From Coxiellaceae bacterium UBA6002 (GTDB lineage: Bacteria; Pseudomonadota; Gammaproteobacteria; UBA6002): a stretch of DNA of 64,000 nucleotides. A model generated the notes under the pieces. The model ran no database searches and had not been told where the DNA came from. It saw only the letters and a list, made by a program, of their open reading frames with translations. The first letter of the stretch is position 1. The number at the start of each line of letters is the position of its first letter. Of this stretch, positions 1 to 8,743 are shown piece by piece. The position numbers and the translations under genes were made by a program. The DNA is taken from contig DJAM01000060.1 of the NCBI GenBank assembly GCA_002429595.1, positions 4,667 to 68,666 of the forward strand, read 5' to 3'.

Positions 1-1
1 T

Positions 2-307
2 TTTATTACGCAGGTGATGTTCGATGAGTGGCAGCAGCTTTACCCCTCAGTCGATGTCTTGCAGCTACTGAAAAATATTCGGGGTTGGAACCTAGCTAAT
101 CCAAACAAACGTAAAACGAGGAAAGGTATCTTGCAGCATATCAACCAATGGCTGGCAAAAGAAAATTTAAAACCCGATGGGAGCTCTATCCTTGAAAAAC
201 CAGGAGGAGGTTTTAACTTGTTTGACCACAACACCCAAGTTGCAAATGCATGGTTGGATCAGAATGGATCTTTCATGGAAAGGGAGTTAGTCAATGAGGG
301 AGAATGA
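2..307 (+). CDS. LvrA-like / replication-associated protein, 5' partial
   Basis: The reading frame is open to the left edge of the window, so the first methionines seen (GTG at 14, ATG at 17) are probably internal and the gene starts upstream. The visible part reads DEWxxLYPxVDVLxLLKNIRGW, then NPNKRKTRKG and an INQWL helix. This matches the C-terminal region of phage- and plasmid-type replication or helix-turn-helix proteins that end in a small basic DNA-binding domain. Its 3' end overlaps the next gene by 14 bases, so the two are probably translated together. In Legionella conjugative elements this slot upstream of the type IV operon is usually held by lvrA. That identity is inferred from position only. 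Confidence 0.55.
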   Translation, partial: FITQVMFDEWQQLYPSVDVLQLLKNIRGWNLANPNKRKTRKGILQHINQWLAKENLKPDGSSILEKPGGGFNLFDHNTQVANAWLDQNGSFMERELVNEGE

Positions 308-977
308 AAAATCCGATTTTGCGAAGATGCTTACAGCCGTCGCTGAGTTGTATGGCAAGAAAATATCATCGACACTGCTCAGTCTCTATTGGGGAGCGCT
401 TGAACGATTTAATTTCACCGAAATTCGGCAGGCGATTACCCAGCATGTCAATAATCCCGATGTAGGTCAGTTTATGCCAAAACCTGCCGATATTGTTCGT
501 TATCTGGAAGGTGATAGCGACACGCATGGGCTACAGGCCTGGTCCAAAGTGGAATCCTCCATTCGAAGTGTGGGTAGTTATTCAAGTATTGCATTTGATG
601 ATCCCATCATTCATGCAGTGATACATGCAATGGGGGGTTGGTCTAAGCTTTGCGCAACAACCATTAATGAAATGCCATTTCGTGCCAATGAATTTATTAA
701 ACGCTATCAGGGATATTTTCAAAAAAAAATAAGCGCGTATCCAAAATACTTTCCGGGACTCATTGAACACCATAACCAGGTAAATGGCTATGAAGATGCA
801 GGTGAAAATCTTGTCTTAGTAGGAAATGAGAGCGCAGCCTTATGCGTCATATCAGATGGGAAGAATCATGTTAATCAGAGTATTACAAATAAAATTTTAA
901 AACCAGGCAATATGCTTTACAACAAGTTGACTTTAGACGCTTGTGTTAATGCTGACAGCAAGGAGTCTTTAAAGTGA
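294..977 (+). CDS. LvrB-like protein with phage P-type replication domain
   Basis: This 227-residue protein has an N-terminal helical domain (roughly residues 1-75) with the pattern AELYGKKIS, LxLYWGALE, ITQHVNNPDxGQFMPKPADI. That pattern is typical of DUF6475 / lambda P-like replication helpers in prophages and mobile elements. The remainder, about residues 90-227, is not recognisable. The ATG at 294 has an AGGGAG ribosome site 9 bases upstream and overlaps the preceding gene. Its stop codon overlaps the GTG start of the next gene. Position suggests the lvrB slot of the lvrABC regulatory cluster of Legionella elements. The biochemical role is unknown, and a replication or excision-control function is inference. 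Confidence 0.55.
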   Translation: MRENEKSDFAKMLTAVAELYGKKISSTLLSLYWGALERFNFTEIRQAITQHVNNPDVGQFMPKPADIVRYLEGDSDTHGLQAWSKVESSIRSVGSYSSIAFDDPIIHAVIHAMGGWSKLCATTINEMPFRANEFIKRYQGYFQKKISAYPKYFPGLIEHHNQVNGYEDAGENLVLVGNESAALCVISDGKNHVNQSITNKILKPGNMLYNKLTLDACVNADSKESLK

Positions 978-1183
978 ACACAAAAAATCCTCTCATGTTT
1001 GAAAAGCTATCACCAAGAGAAAATCAATGTCTTTATTGGACTTTACAAGGGAAAACAGCAAAAGAAGCTGGGATGATTTTAAACTTAAGCCGACGAACCG
1101 TTGAATGTTATTTGAATACTGTCAGAAAAAAATTAGGCATTAAAAAAACTATTGAGGCAATGGTGATTGACAGAGAATGCTAA
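974..1183 (+). CDS. Solo LuxR-type HTH regulator (first copy)
   Basis: A 69-residue protein consisting almost only of a GerE/LuxR helix-turn-helix: LSPRENQCLYWTLQGKTAKE, a turn, then SRRTVECYLNTVRKKLGI. There is no receiver or ligand-binding domain. The GTG start overlaps the upstream stop (GTGA) and is preceded by AAGGAG, so it belongs to the lvrA/lvrB-like operon. A close paralogue lies at 4478-4756, just before the secretion operon. It occupies the place where lvrABC clusters normally carry the CsrA paralogue lvrC. A role in switching transfer genes on or off is likely but inferred. Confidence 0.8.
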   Translation: MNTKNPLMFEKLSPRENQCLYWTLQGKTAKEAGMILNLSRRTVECYLNTVRKKLGIKKTIEAMVIDREC

Positions 1184-1286
1184 TCTTTTGTAATAATTTT
1201 TTCGAGCTATTTTCAGTATTTTTACAGGAATGACGGCTATAAAAATTCAAGGCAAAATAAATTAACAATTTATCTTGGGAAAAAGT

Positions 1287-3494
1287 ATGGGATTACCAAT
1301 TTTAGATGTTAGTAAGTTTCTTACTGGAAGAAATAAGCCGCCTGTTCTACAAAAATACAAAAGCCTATCGCCCGCATCTTTAAAAATTTTGCTTGATGCA
1401 AATGCTCACTATGATCAGATTCCTCACATTTTTATCGGTCTTAGCGGTAAAAGTTTTCAGGCCCACCAAAAAGATTTAATTGAGTCAGCTAAAGAGCTTG
1501 ATTCTTCAAAATTTAAGGAGAATAAAAAGCTTTACTTAAGTGATGTGATGCGAAAAAAAATGCATGAGTGGCATGTCAGGCAACATAAGATGCTCAGTCA
1601 CGACGCTGAATGGAAGAAACTATACGATAGCTGCAAAACAAAAACACAACAAGATAAGCTTAATGCATTGAAAGCAAGCTGGTTTAAGCAGGCAAGATTT
1701 TCTTTTTATACGAGCCAAGCATTACTTGAAACCGCTGAAAACTATATTCCCGTTTTTGAAAGCTATTTAAAATTACTTCGCTTCGAGTATCAAAAATTTA
1801 AAAATCAAATACATTGGTCAGATAAAAAACACATTAAAAATTACATGTCCGTGTTGGCAAGCAGTATTCAAAAAGAAAGAGAAGAGATCGCTGAAGGGAT
1901 GTTATCACGGTTGAAAGTGGCATCAAGTAGTAGAGATCTATGCAGTGATGATGTCACTTACCATTTAGCAAGTGCACTTAAAAAAATGGGTGTGCTCAAA
2001 GAAACCTATTCTCTACCTACACATCCTCGTCGCGATCTGGATAATAATACGTTTCATGTGTTCGTCAATTTTATTCATAGGCATGGCTCAAAAGAGCAGG
2101 TAAATTATCTTTCCAGCTTAAGCTGCCATAAGTCTGATGAGAAATATATGGTCATAAATCAAAAATCAAGTTTCATTGTAGTGCCAAAAGAATTTGAAAA
2201 GAACATTCAACCCACTTCTTTTTTATCTAAAATATTTGGACAAGATAAGTCTACTTTTTTCAAGCAGAACTTTGACTTGATTACTCATCTTAGATTTCCG
2301 CCAAAACCAAAAGCCGAATTTAAAACACTTTTTGAGTTTTATCAAAATAACCGCTGGCAAGAGCTTTGTCAGTTAGAAAAAGATATCGTAGATAAACTTG
2401 ACTTAGTTGAGGAACAAAAACCTGGTGGCTTTTGGGGAAAAGTTTTTAGCAGTGAAAAGCGTAAGTTTTTAACGAGTTGGCAATTGTATTTGGCGAATCA
2501 ACAAACATTCATTCTAAATGAAATGTTGGACTACGCAGCCTTTATTACCTCACAGCTTAAAACAAGACATATGCTCGGTTTGGATCAGGAAGAGATGTGC
2601 GCAAAGCATTTTCAATCCTATCTTAGAAAGTTCAATGAGGATATTTTAACCGCCATTAATCACTCTCCTGTGTCAGCTAGTGACTTACCCGCCTATCAAG
2701 AATTCTTATACTATGTTGAAAAGACACTAGCATTGCCGGGTGAACTTGAAAGATTAAAAGCTGAGCAACTAGAAGAACAGAAGAAACAAGCTAACGTGCT
2801 ATATGAAGTGAGTGCTTGCCTCTTACCAACTCAGGATCAAGCAACGATTTTGCCACTGCCTGCCGATACTGATGAAACGATAGATGAAAACCCGTTTAGC
2901 CCAATTCCAGAAGATGATTGCTCAAAAGAACTGCAAGTTGTTCTTTCGAAATTAATTCCCAAAGATTCTGTTTTCAATCATCAGAGTAAAGAATTCAATG
3001 AATTAGTGACCCACTTGGAAGCAGTTTATGAAGTCTATAAGCTTAACTGTAGCCCTCGATTGAGAATGGAAGGTGAGTTAGAAAAGACAATGAATACGTT
3101 ATTTGAGGTTTACTTGCGAACCTGGATATCAACTAGCGAAGAAGAAAAGGAAGTAACTTGCAAAGGCTTATCACTTTTTGCTGACGTTTTAAGCCAAATA
3201 GCTCCCAAATTGATTAGCGACCCTATTCAAGACCTTAAAAAAATACTCGAAGAGTATGGCTGGTTTGCTTTTCAAGCAAAATGCCACGGCTTACTTATCA
3301 GTTTAGGTAATACATCGTTAACTGAGGATGAAAGCTTAAAAACCTTAGAATCGTTGCTGCCTAGCTCAAGAATTTTGGTGACAAATTCAGCTGACAACAG
3401 AAGTAGTCATTGCAATGCATCATCCTTCTTTTTCCATCGAGAAAGAAAAGAAAGAGTTGAAAGAGAAACATTACCCGTGGTTCTTGCCTATTAA
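1287..3494 (+). CDS. Large hypothetical protein, helical, possible secreted substrate
   Basis: No family is recognised in this 735-residue protein. It is lysine-, glutamate- and leucine-rich and predicted helical. It has no signal peptide or obvious membrane segment. Two short stretches look alike, LSKIFGQDKSTFFKQNF (about residue 312) and WGKVFSSEKRKFLTSW (about residue 383), and may be a degenerate internal repeat. The ATG at 1287 has GGGA 7 bases upstream and is preferred over the TTG at 1275. The C-terminus (RKERVERETLPVVLAY) has a glutamate cluster followed by small and hydrophobic residues, as in many Dot/Icm-translocated effectors. That resemblance is only suggestive. It is followed after 19 bases by another unknown gene, and both sit directly before the secretion operon. 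Confidence 0.65.
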   Translation: MGLPILDVSKFLTGRNKPPVLQKYKSLSPASLKILLDANAHYDQIPHIFIGLSGKSFQAHQKDLIESAKELDSSKFKENKKLYLSDVMRKKMHEWHVRQHKMLSHDAEWKKLYDSCKTKTQQDKLNALKASWFKQARFSFYTSQALLETAENYIPVFESYLKLLRFEYQKFKNQIHWSDKKHIKNYMSVLASSIQKEREEIAEGMLSRLKVASSSRDLCSDDVTYHLASALKKMGVLKETYSLPTHPRRDLDNNTFHVFVNFIHRHGSKEQVNYLSSLSCHKSDEKYMVINQKSSFIVVPKEFEKNIQPTSFLSKIFGQDKSTFFKQNFDLITHLRFPPKPKAEFKTLFEFYQNNRWQELCQLEKDIVDKLDLVEEQKPGGFWGKVFSSEKRKFLTSWQLYLANQQTFILNEMLDYAAFITSQLKTRHMLGLDQEEMCAKHFQSYLRKFNEDILTAINHSPVSASDLPAYQEFLYYVEKTLALPGELERLKAEQLEEQKKQANVLYEVSACLLPTQDQATILPLPADTDETIDENPFSPIPEDDCSKELQVVLSKLIPKDSVFNHQSKEFNELVTHLEAVYEVYKLNCSPRLRMEGELEKTMNTLFEVYLRTWISTSEEEKEVTCKGLSLFADVLSQIAPKLISDPIQDLKKILEEYGWFAFQAKCHGLLISLGNTSLTEDESLKTLESLLPSSRILVTNSADNRSSHCNASSFFFHRERKERVERETLPVVLAY

Positions 3495-3513
3495 AAAGTT
3501 TAAGGAGACCAAA

Positions 3514-4335
3514 GTGTCAATCATCGAACGCTTAAAAAAAGATATTGAAAAAGCAGTTGCTAATTTCGTTAAACAAAATGGAAATTTATCTCAAGAAAGA
3601 CAAGTGAATCTAAGACAGATATGGGAAATTTTGCAAAGTGAAAATCCTACTACTATCAGAGACGAATTGGTTAACACGGTGGAAAATCTTTCAACTGGTA
3701 TAACGAAGTTATGGCCTTTTCTAGAAGTGAATAAATTTAAAAACGTATTGCGTGATGTCATTAATCTACCCATTTACTCTGAAACCGCAATACTTAAGGC
3801 CCTTGTCGCTGAAGGAGGTGGGCATTCCTTACTTGATAGATCCACTCAATTAACTACCGATGCCAAACTTGTCGCGCGATTGGATAGATTGGAAAAAGTG
3901 ATGATTTTTCAAGGTCATGAGATATCTGCTCTGCAGAATGAGATCTCTCGTCTTAAAACTGAAAACCTATACTTAACTAAAACCATATCAATGTTATCTG
4001 AAAAAAATAAGCAATTGACGTTTGATTGCCAAAAACTTCAAGATGCAAAATCCAAAGCAGAACAAGATGCGAGTAAATTAAAATTAGATTACGAGCAACT
4101 ACAAAAAGAAAATAGGGCGCTTAAAAAACAGCTTCAAACCTTAACGAATCCACCTAGCTCTGAAGAAGTGAAACAAACAGTTGCAACTCAAGCCTCTAAA
4201 AGTAATCCACTCCTACCCGTTAGAAAGCAATTTTCAAGTTGTAAGCTTGAGAGGGCAAGTGATTATTTTCAATTAGAGAATCTAGATGAATCCGGGAAAC
4301 AGGGCTCCCGACGAAGTCTTTCTCTTATGACCTAA
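3514..4335 (+). CDS. Coiled-coil hypothetical protein
   Basis: A 273-residue protein of no recognised family. The GTG at 3514 is chosen because AAGGAG precedes it by 6 bases. A longer frame beginning at 3415 would overlap the upstream gene by 80 bases. Residues about 120-215 form a long heptad-like coiled coil (ARLDRLEKVM, EISALQNEISRLKTENLYL, then KLKLDYEQLQKENRALKKQL). The N-terminal part is helical without membrane segments. It probably forms an operon with the 735-residue protein upstream. A coiled-coil partner or effector of the neighbouring type IV system is a possibility, not a demonstrated role. Confidence 0.65.
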   Translation: MSIIERLKKDIEKAVANFVKQNGNLSQERQVNLRQIWEILQSENPTTIRDELVNTVENLSTGITKLWPFLEVNKFKNVLRDVINLPIYSETAILKALVAEGGGHSLLDRSTQLTTDAKLVARLDRLEKVMIFQGHEISALQNEISRLKTENLYLTKTISMLSEKNKQLTFDCQKLQDAKSKAEQDASKLKLDYEQLQKENRALKKQLQTLTNPPSSEEVKQTVATQASKSNPLLPVRKQFSSCKLERASDYFQLENLDESGKQGSRRSLSLMT

Positions 4336-4477
4336 TTAAAAGTATATGGGGAGCAATTAAACAGTAGGGGTCACTATAGCAAAACCAATCAAGCATTAGG
4401 ATCTGCTATTTGTTTCCTACAAAATAATTTTCAGTAAAATAAACAAAGTAAAAAAAATTAAAAAAAGCAAAACGAAA

Positions 4478-4756
4478 ATGAGTTTATCCATGATAAAGAA
4501 TGGTAGTAATAATGCAGGATCCACTGATGCAAAATTATCTCCTCGCGAAAGAGAGTGTCTCTATTGGATTTCACAGGGTAAAACAATTGAAGAAACGGCC
4601 ATGATACTTGGTATAAAGTATGGAACTGTCGTGGGCTATGTTCGAAGTCTTAAAGAAAAAATGAATTGTAACACATTGGCACATCTAGTTTTTAAAGCAA
4701 TGAAATTAGAGATTATTTTTTTTGACAAAAGCAATCCTCAAAAAGTGGGGGAATGA
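4478..4756 (+). CDS. Solo LuxR-type HTH regulator (second copy)
   Basis: A 92-residue protein whose middle (about residues 20-75) is a LuxR/GerE helix-turn-helix: LSPRERECLYWISQGKTIEE, then TVVGYVRSLKEKM. It is clearly paralogous to the protein at 974-1183, sharing the LSPRExxCLYWxxQGKT signature. It has no sensor domain. No strong ribosome site is visible at ATG 4478, and ATG 4490 is an alternative start. It lies 187 bases upstream of lvhB2 on the same strand, a natural position for a local activator or repressor of the secretion operon. The intervening A/T-rich sequence (4757-4943) carries a TTGACT hexamer at 4819-4824 but no convincing -10 partner. Confidence 0.8.
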   Translation: MSLSMIKNGSNNAGSTDAKLSPRERECLYWISQGKTIEETAMILGIKYGTVVGYVRSLKEKMNCNTLAHLVFKAMKLEIIFFDKSNPQKVGE

Positions 4757-4943
4757 CGTTTGAGATTATTTATTTAAAATGATGCTTGAGAACGTTTTGG
4801 TTACTACCAAGAAGTAATTTGACTACGTATTTTTAGTAAGTAAATTTATCTGACGCGTTAATCAAATAGAATGATTTTAGTGAATTGAATAATAAGTTAA
4901 CACCAGTGATCTTGTTTTACAGTAAAAATATTAGGATATGAAC

Positions 4944-5273
4944 ATGAGTCGATTGAAGCATTTATTGTCGGAATATTCCAAGCATTGCCAATGGTCATTG
5001 CTCATAAAGATGAGCGTATTTTACATTTTCGGCCTCTATATGACCCAAGCATTAGCCTATGGTGGTGATGTGTCAACTATTGATACTGCCTTGCAAGGAC
5101 TTATTGACATTCTGACAGGGAAAACTGCAAGACTCATTGCTGTATTAACGATTGCCGGCGTAGGGTATATGACTTTATGTGGAAGATTACCTATTAAGCA
5201 TGCTGTCTATGTCTGTTTAGGTATTGGCATCATATTTGGTGCCACATCGATCGCTAGCCTTCTTGGAGCTTAA
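4944..5273 (+). CDS. lvhB2: T4SS pilin VirB2 (LvhB2)
   Basis: Small prepilin of 109 residues. A hydrophobic leader (LLIKMSVFYIFGLYMTQALA) is followed by the mature pilin with two hydrophobic helices (ARLIAVLTIAGVGYMTL and AVYVCLGIGIIFGATSIASL), as in VirB2/TrbC. The protein would form the conjugative pilus after leader removal. ATG 4944 has AGGA 7 bases upstream. ATG 4938 is too close to that site. It is the first gene of an unbroken operon from lvhB2 to lvhD4; virB1 (lytic transglycosylase) is not present before it. Confidence 0.9.
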   Translation: MSRLKHLLSEYSKHCQWSLLIKMSVFYIFGLYMTQALAYGGDVSTIDTALQGLIDILTGKTARLIAVLTIAGVGYMTLCGRLPIKHAVYVCLGIGIIFGATSIASLLGA

Positions 5274-5276
5274 AGA

Positions 5277-5567
5277 ATGGATGAGCCAATTGCGCAGCAT
5301 CCACTCTTTGTCGGATTAACAAGACCGCCCATGTATTTTGGCGTAACACTGAATTTTTTTATGATCAATGGTTTTATTTGTTTAGTGTTGTTTGTTGCGA
5401 CCATACGAAGTTTATTAGCACTTAGTCTTTTTGGATTATTGCACGGTATTGGTTATCTGTGTTGCCGAGTTGATTGCTATCTCTTTCATGTATTATGGGG
5501 AAAATTTGCCTATTTAAACAATAAAAATCGAACTTTTTGGCAATGTCAAAGCTACGACCCTTATTAA
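5277..5567 (+). CDS. lvhB3: T4SS inner-membrane protein VirB3 (LvhB3)
   Basis: 96 residues starting PIAQHPLFVGLTRPPMYFGV, the usual VirB3 N-terminal signature. One long hydrophobic hairpin follows (FFMINGFICLVLFVATIRSLLALSLFGLLHG), then a cytoplasmic tail with several cysteines. VirB3 works with VirB4 at the base of the channel. The gene starts 3 bases after lvhB2 ends and lies 32 bases before lvhB4, the conserved order. Confidence 0.9.
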   Translation: MDEPIAQHPLFVGLTRPPMYFGVTLNFFMINGFICLVLFVATIRSLLALSLFGLLHGIGYLCCRVDCYLFHVLWGKFAYLNNKNRTFWQCQSYDPY

Positions 5568-5599
5568 GATAAAACTTAACAAAATAAAGGTACATCAAT

Positions 5600-8005
5600 A
5601 TGCGGCTTAAAAAATACCAATCAAAAAAATGTCAATTATTTGAACGTGAAATCCCCGTGTCACGACATATTCCCATTTCACATTTTAATTCTACCAATGT
5701 CTTTGAAACTAAAAATGGTGCGCAAGGTATTGTCATACTGTTGGAAGGTTTTCCGTACACCCTTGCAGATAAAGCAGATCTTAATCACTGTCAACGTGCT
5801 ATTTCGAATTTATTATTAGGACTGAATGAAGAATTTGCGCTTTATACTACGGTGATTCGTCGAAAAGACAGTAGATATCCTTCCGGAGAGTTTCCTATCG
5901 GGTTTGCGCAGGATTTCGACTATGATTATCGGTTCAGGATGCAGCAAAAACAACTTTACCGCAATGATATTTATTTGACGGTGATGATTAAAGGGCCAGA
6001 TAAGCGGTTTAATATGAGTTTTAGCTTCATGCAAAAAATATCGAAATCTGCACTTCAAAATACTGCTAACGCTTTTCGTGAAAGACAAAAAGGTAAATTG
6101 GAAAAAGTTATCAAGGACGTATTGACCCAATTACAACCCTTTAAACCACGTATTTTAGGAAATAGGGAAGAGCAGTATTCTGAAGTACTAGAATTTTTTT
6201 CTTATCTTATTAATGGTAAACAAAGTCGTTGCCGATATCCCTTGCAAGATGTAGCCAGTTATCTTCCTTCTAGGCGTCTTTGCTTTGGTCATAATACACT
6301 GCAGTGGATAGGCAATACGCCTTCTGAAAATCAATTTGGCGCAATGGTATCCATTAAAAAGTATGGTCCTGACTCGAGCTCACTATCACTTGATTCATTA
6401 CTCTCATCGGATGTGGAGTTTGTTCAAACGCATAGTTTCTTACGAATTCCCAATGGTACAGCATTACAGCTTATTCGAAAGCAGCACACCCATTTAATTG
6501 CGGTTGAAGACGCATCCCAAAGTCAACAGGAAGAGTTGGCCTTGGCGCTCGATCTTTTGGCAAGTGATCAACTGGGTTTTGGTTATCACCATAATACTGT
6601 TTTGGTATTAGCCAGACAAAAGGAAGAATTAGACGAAAAAGTTGCTCAAATTACGAAATGCTATCGAGATGCAGATATTGTGGCCGTGCGCGAGTCATTG
6701 AATCTAGAAAGTGCATTTTGGTCACAACTGCCAGGCAATTTCTTAAAAATTACGCGAAGCGCTCTAATTTCAACCGATAACTTTGCAGACTATTGCTCTT
6801 TGCATAATGAGTCTACCGGCTATGTCGATCAGAACCATTTGGGTTCCGCTGTGTTATTAGTTGAGACTCCTAATCGCACCCCTCTTTATATCAATTTTCA
6901 TGAGCGCTCCCAAGGCAAGCAGGATATCAGCAAAGGGCATACCACCCTGATTGCGCCATCCAATGCGGGTAAAACCACCTTAATGAATGCCTTGGATTTA
7001 GGGGCCAAGAAATACCAGGGTACGTCAATATTCTTTGACCGTGATCGTGGATGTGAAATTTATATTCGCGCCTTGGGGGGATGCTACCAGCGAATTCATC
7101 CAGAGCACCCAACAGGATTTAACCCTTTGCAGTTAGAGGATAATGAAGCCAATCGTCATTTTCTGGTGCGATGGTTACAAGCATTAATTGAAAGCGATGG
7201 AAGAAAGTTAGATGCTGCTTCAATCAAGCAAATTGAAACTGTCATACAGCGTAATTTTACACTACCCCCCGATAAGCGACGCTTATCCTTATTAGTGAGC
7301 TTTTTCCCGAATGATTTTCCCTTGGAGACTTTATTTCCCTGGTTACAGGGAGAATCGCCGGGTCGTCTTGCCTATTTGTTCGATAATCCTGTCGATGCAT
7401 TATCACTTAAACCTAAGATGCTCGGTTTTGATATGACTCATCTCTTGGATCATGAATCACAAGCTGTGGTTTTCCCCGTACTCCTTTATCTTTTTCATCG
7501 GATTGAAGCATTGTTTAAGGGTGATTTAGTCGGTATCTATTTAGATGAAGGCTGGCAATACTTAGAAAACCCTTATTGGAAAGAAAAGTTAAAAGCCTAT
7601 TTACCCTCACTGCGAAAAAAGAATGTCTATATGGTCTTTGCCACCCAATCACCTGGCACTGTGGCAAATTCAACGTTGCGTGATGAGTTGATATCCGGAT
7701 CAGCTACCAATATCTTTCTACCGAATCCCAAAGCCTCTCGTGAAGATTATTGTGATGCGTTTAAATTATCAGAACGTGAGTATGACTTTATCAAAAATAC
7801 AGCACATCAAACGCGGCAATTTCTCATCAAACAAGGCAGGGAATCAGCCGTTGGTCGACTCGATTTATCAGGATTAGAACGATATGCAGCTGTATTAGCC
7901 TCCAATCAACAATCGCTCAATTTGCTCGATACCCTCATTCAAAAAACAGGCGGTGATCCAGATATTTGGTTACCTTTGTTTTACGAGGAACTGTTATGTC
8001 GATAA
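5600..8005 (+). CDS. lvhB4: T4SS ATPase VirB4 (LvhB4)
   Basis: 801 residues, normal length for VirB4/CagE, the ATPase that drives pilus assembly and substrate handling at the inner membrane. The N-terminal half is the VirB4 N-domain. The nucleotide fold contains a Walker A loop APSNAGKTT near residue 453 and a Walker B strand GIYLDEGWQYL near residue 645. RKKNVYMVFATQSP follows, the usual motif with a glutamine after the alanine-threonine. Walker A has Asn-Ala in place of Gly-Ser but keeps the lysine and threonine, so activity is expected. The 3' end overlaps lvhB5. Confidence 0.95.
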   Translation: MRLKKYQSKKCQLFEREIPVSRHIPISHFNSTNVFETKNGAQGIVILLEGFPYTLADKADLNHCQRAISNLLLGLNEEFALYTTVIRRKDSRYPSGEFPIGFAQDFDYDYRFRMQQKQLYRNDIYLTVMIKGPDKRFNMSFSFMQKISKSALQNTANAFRERQKGKLEKVIKDVLTQLQPFKPRILGNREEQYSEVLEFFSYLINGKQSRCRYPLQDVASYLPSRRLCFGHNTLQWIGNTPSENQFGAMVSIKKYGPDSSSLSLDSLLSSDVEFVQTHSFLRIPNGTALQLIRKQHTHLIAVEDASQSQQEELALALDLLASDQLGFGYHHNTVLVLARQKEELDEKVAQITKCYRDADIVAVRESLNLESAFWSQLPGNFLKITRSALISTDNFADYCSLHNESTGYVDQNHLGSAVLLVETPNRTPLYINFHERSQGKQDISKGHTTLIAPSNAGKTTLMNALDLGAKKYQGTSIFFDRDRGCEIYIRALGGCYQRIHPEHPTGFNPLQLEDNEANRHFLVRWLQALIESDGRKLDAASIKQIETVIQRNFTLPPDKRRLSLLVSFFPNDFPLETLFPWLQGESPGRLAYLFDNPVDALSLKPKMLGFDMTHLLDHESQAVVFPVLLYLFHRIEALFKGDLVGIYLDEGWQYLENPYWKEKLKAYLPSLRKKNVYMVFATQSPGTVANSTLRDELISGSATNIFLPNPKASREDYCDAFKLSEREYDFIKNTAHQTRQFLIKQGRESAVGRLDLSGLERYAAVLASNQQSLNLLDTLIQKTGGDPDIWLPLFYEELLCR

Positions 8006-8718
8006 GAGCGCGTTTTTTAAAGCTAAGTGTAATCTTTACATTTTGTATACCATTATTTTTTATACAAAATAGTTATGCAGATGTGATTGATGTCCTCAAG
8101 ATATTGGGTAACCTTTATGGCATTAATGTCGATCAACTAGCAGCCTTAAAAGATGTAAAAAATTTAAATGAAGCGTTGAAAGAGGTAGGCGAGAAACAAT
8201 TATCTGCAGTGACGGGTCATTATAACATTGGAAATTTATATAACTCTACAAGCGATCAAGCAGAACGTCTTTGGTCGAATGATAATTGGCAAAAACTTTT
8301 GCAAAATGCAAGCGGAGGTAATGCTGCCCGTTTTCAGGAATTACTCAAAAGCTATCATGACAAGTATCCAATGTTAGCTCAATCACAAATTACTCCTTTT
8401 AGTTCCAATACTCTAAAAGCCCAAACGTACACTGATAATGCCAAGACAAACCTAGCTGGCTTATCTGTTTCGGAATATTCCTATAACTCAGTACAGGATC
8501 GCATCAAAAAATTACAAGGTTTATTAAACCAAATCGAACAAACACCGAATGAAAAAGCCAGCATTGATTTGCAAGCAAGAATGTTGGCGGAAATCGGATT
8601 TGTTCAGTTGGAGTTATTACGATTACAAAGTGTGCAGACGCAATTAACTGCCATGCATAATCAGGGGATGACCAATGGAACCACACAAGATACGGGATTT
8701 GTGAAATGGGAAAAATAA
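7996..8718 (+). CDS. lvhB5: T4SS minor pilin / VirB5 (LvhB5)
   Basis: A secreted 240-residue protein. The signal peptide is MSIRARFLKLSVIFTFC, a hydrophobic core, then SYADV. The mature part is helical with the VirB5 layout (repeated Q-rich helices, GLxxSEYSYNSVQDRIKKL about residue 155-175, ending in a helix with QARMLAEIGFVQLELLRLQ). VirB5 caps the pilus tip. ATG 7996 is chosen because it has GAGGA upstream and gives a clean signal peptide; a longer frame from 7966 lies inside lvhB4. The gene overlaps lvhB4 by 10 bases. Confidence 0.85.
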   Translation: MSIRARFLKLSVIFTFCIPLFFIQNSYADVIDVLKILGNLYGINVDQLAALKDVKNLNEALKEVGEKQLSAVTGHYNIGNLYNSTSDQAERLWSNDNWQKLLQNASGGNAARFQELLKSYHDKYPMLAQSQITPFSSNTLKAQTYTDNAKTNLAGLSVSEYSYNSVQDRIKKLQGLLNQIEQTPNEKASIDLQARMLAEIGFVQLELLRLQSVQTQLTAMHNQGMTNGTTQDTGFVKWEK

Positions 8719-8743
8719 AAAAAATAAAACAAACGATTAGAGA

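Noticed and set aside
3415..3513. N-terminal extension of the coiled-coil protein
   Set aside because: It overlaps the upstream gene by 80 bases and has no ribosome site, whereas GTG 3514 has a strong AAGGAG.
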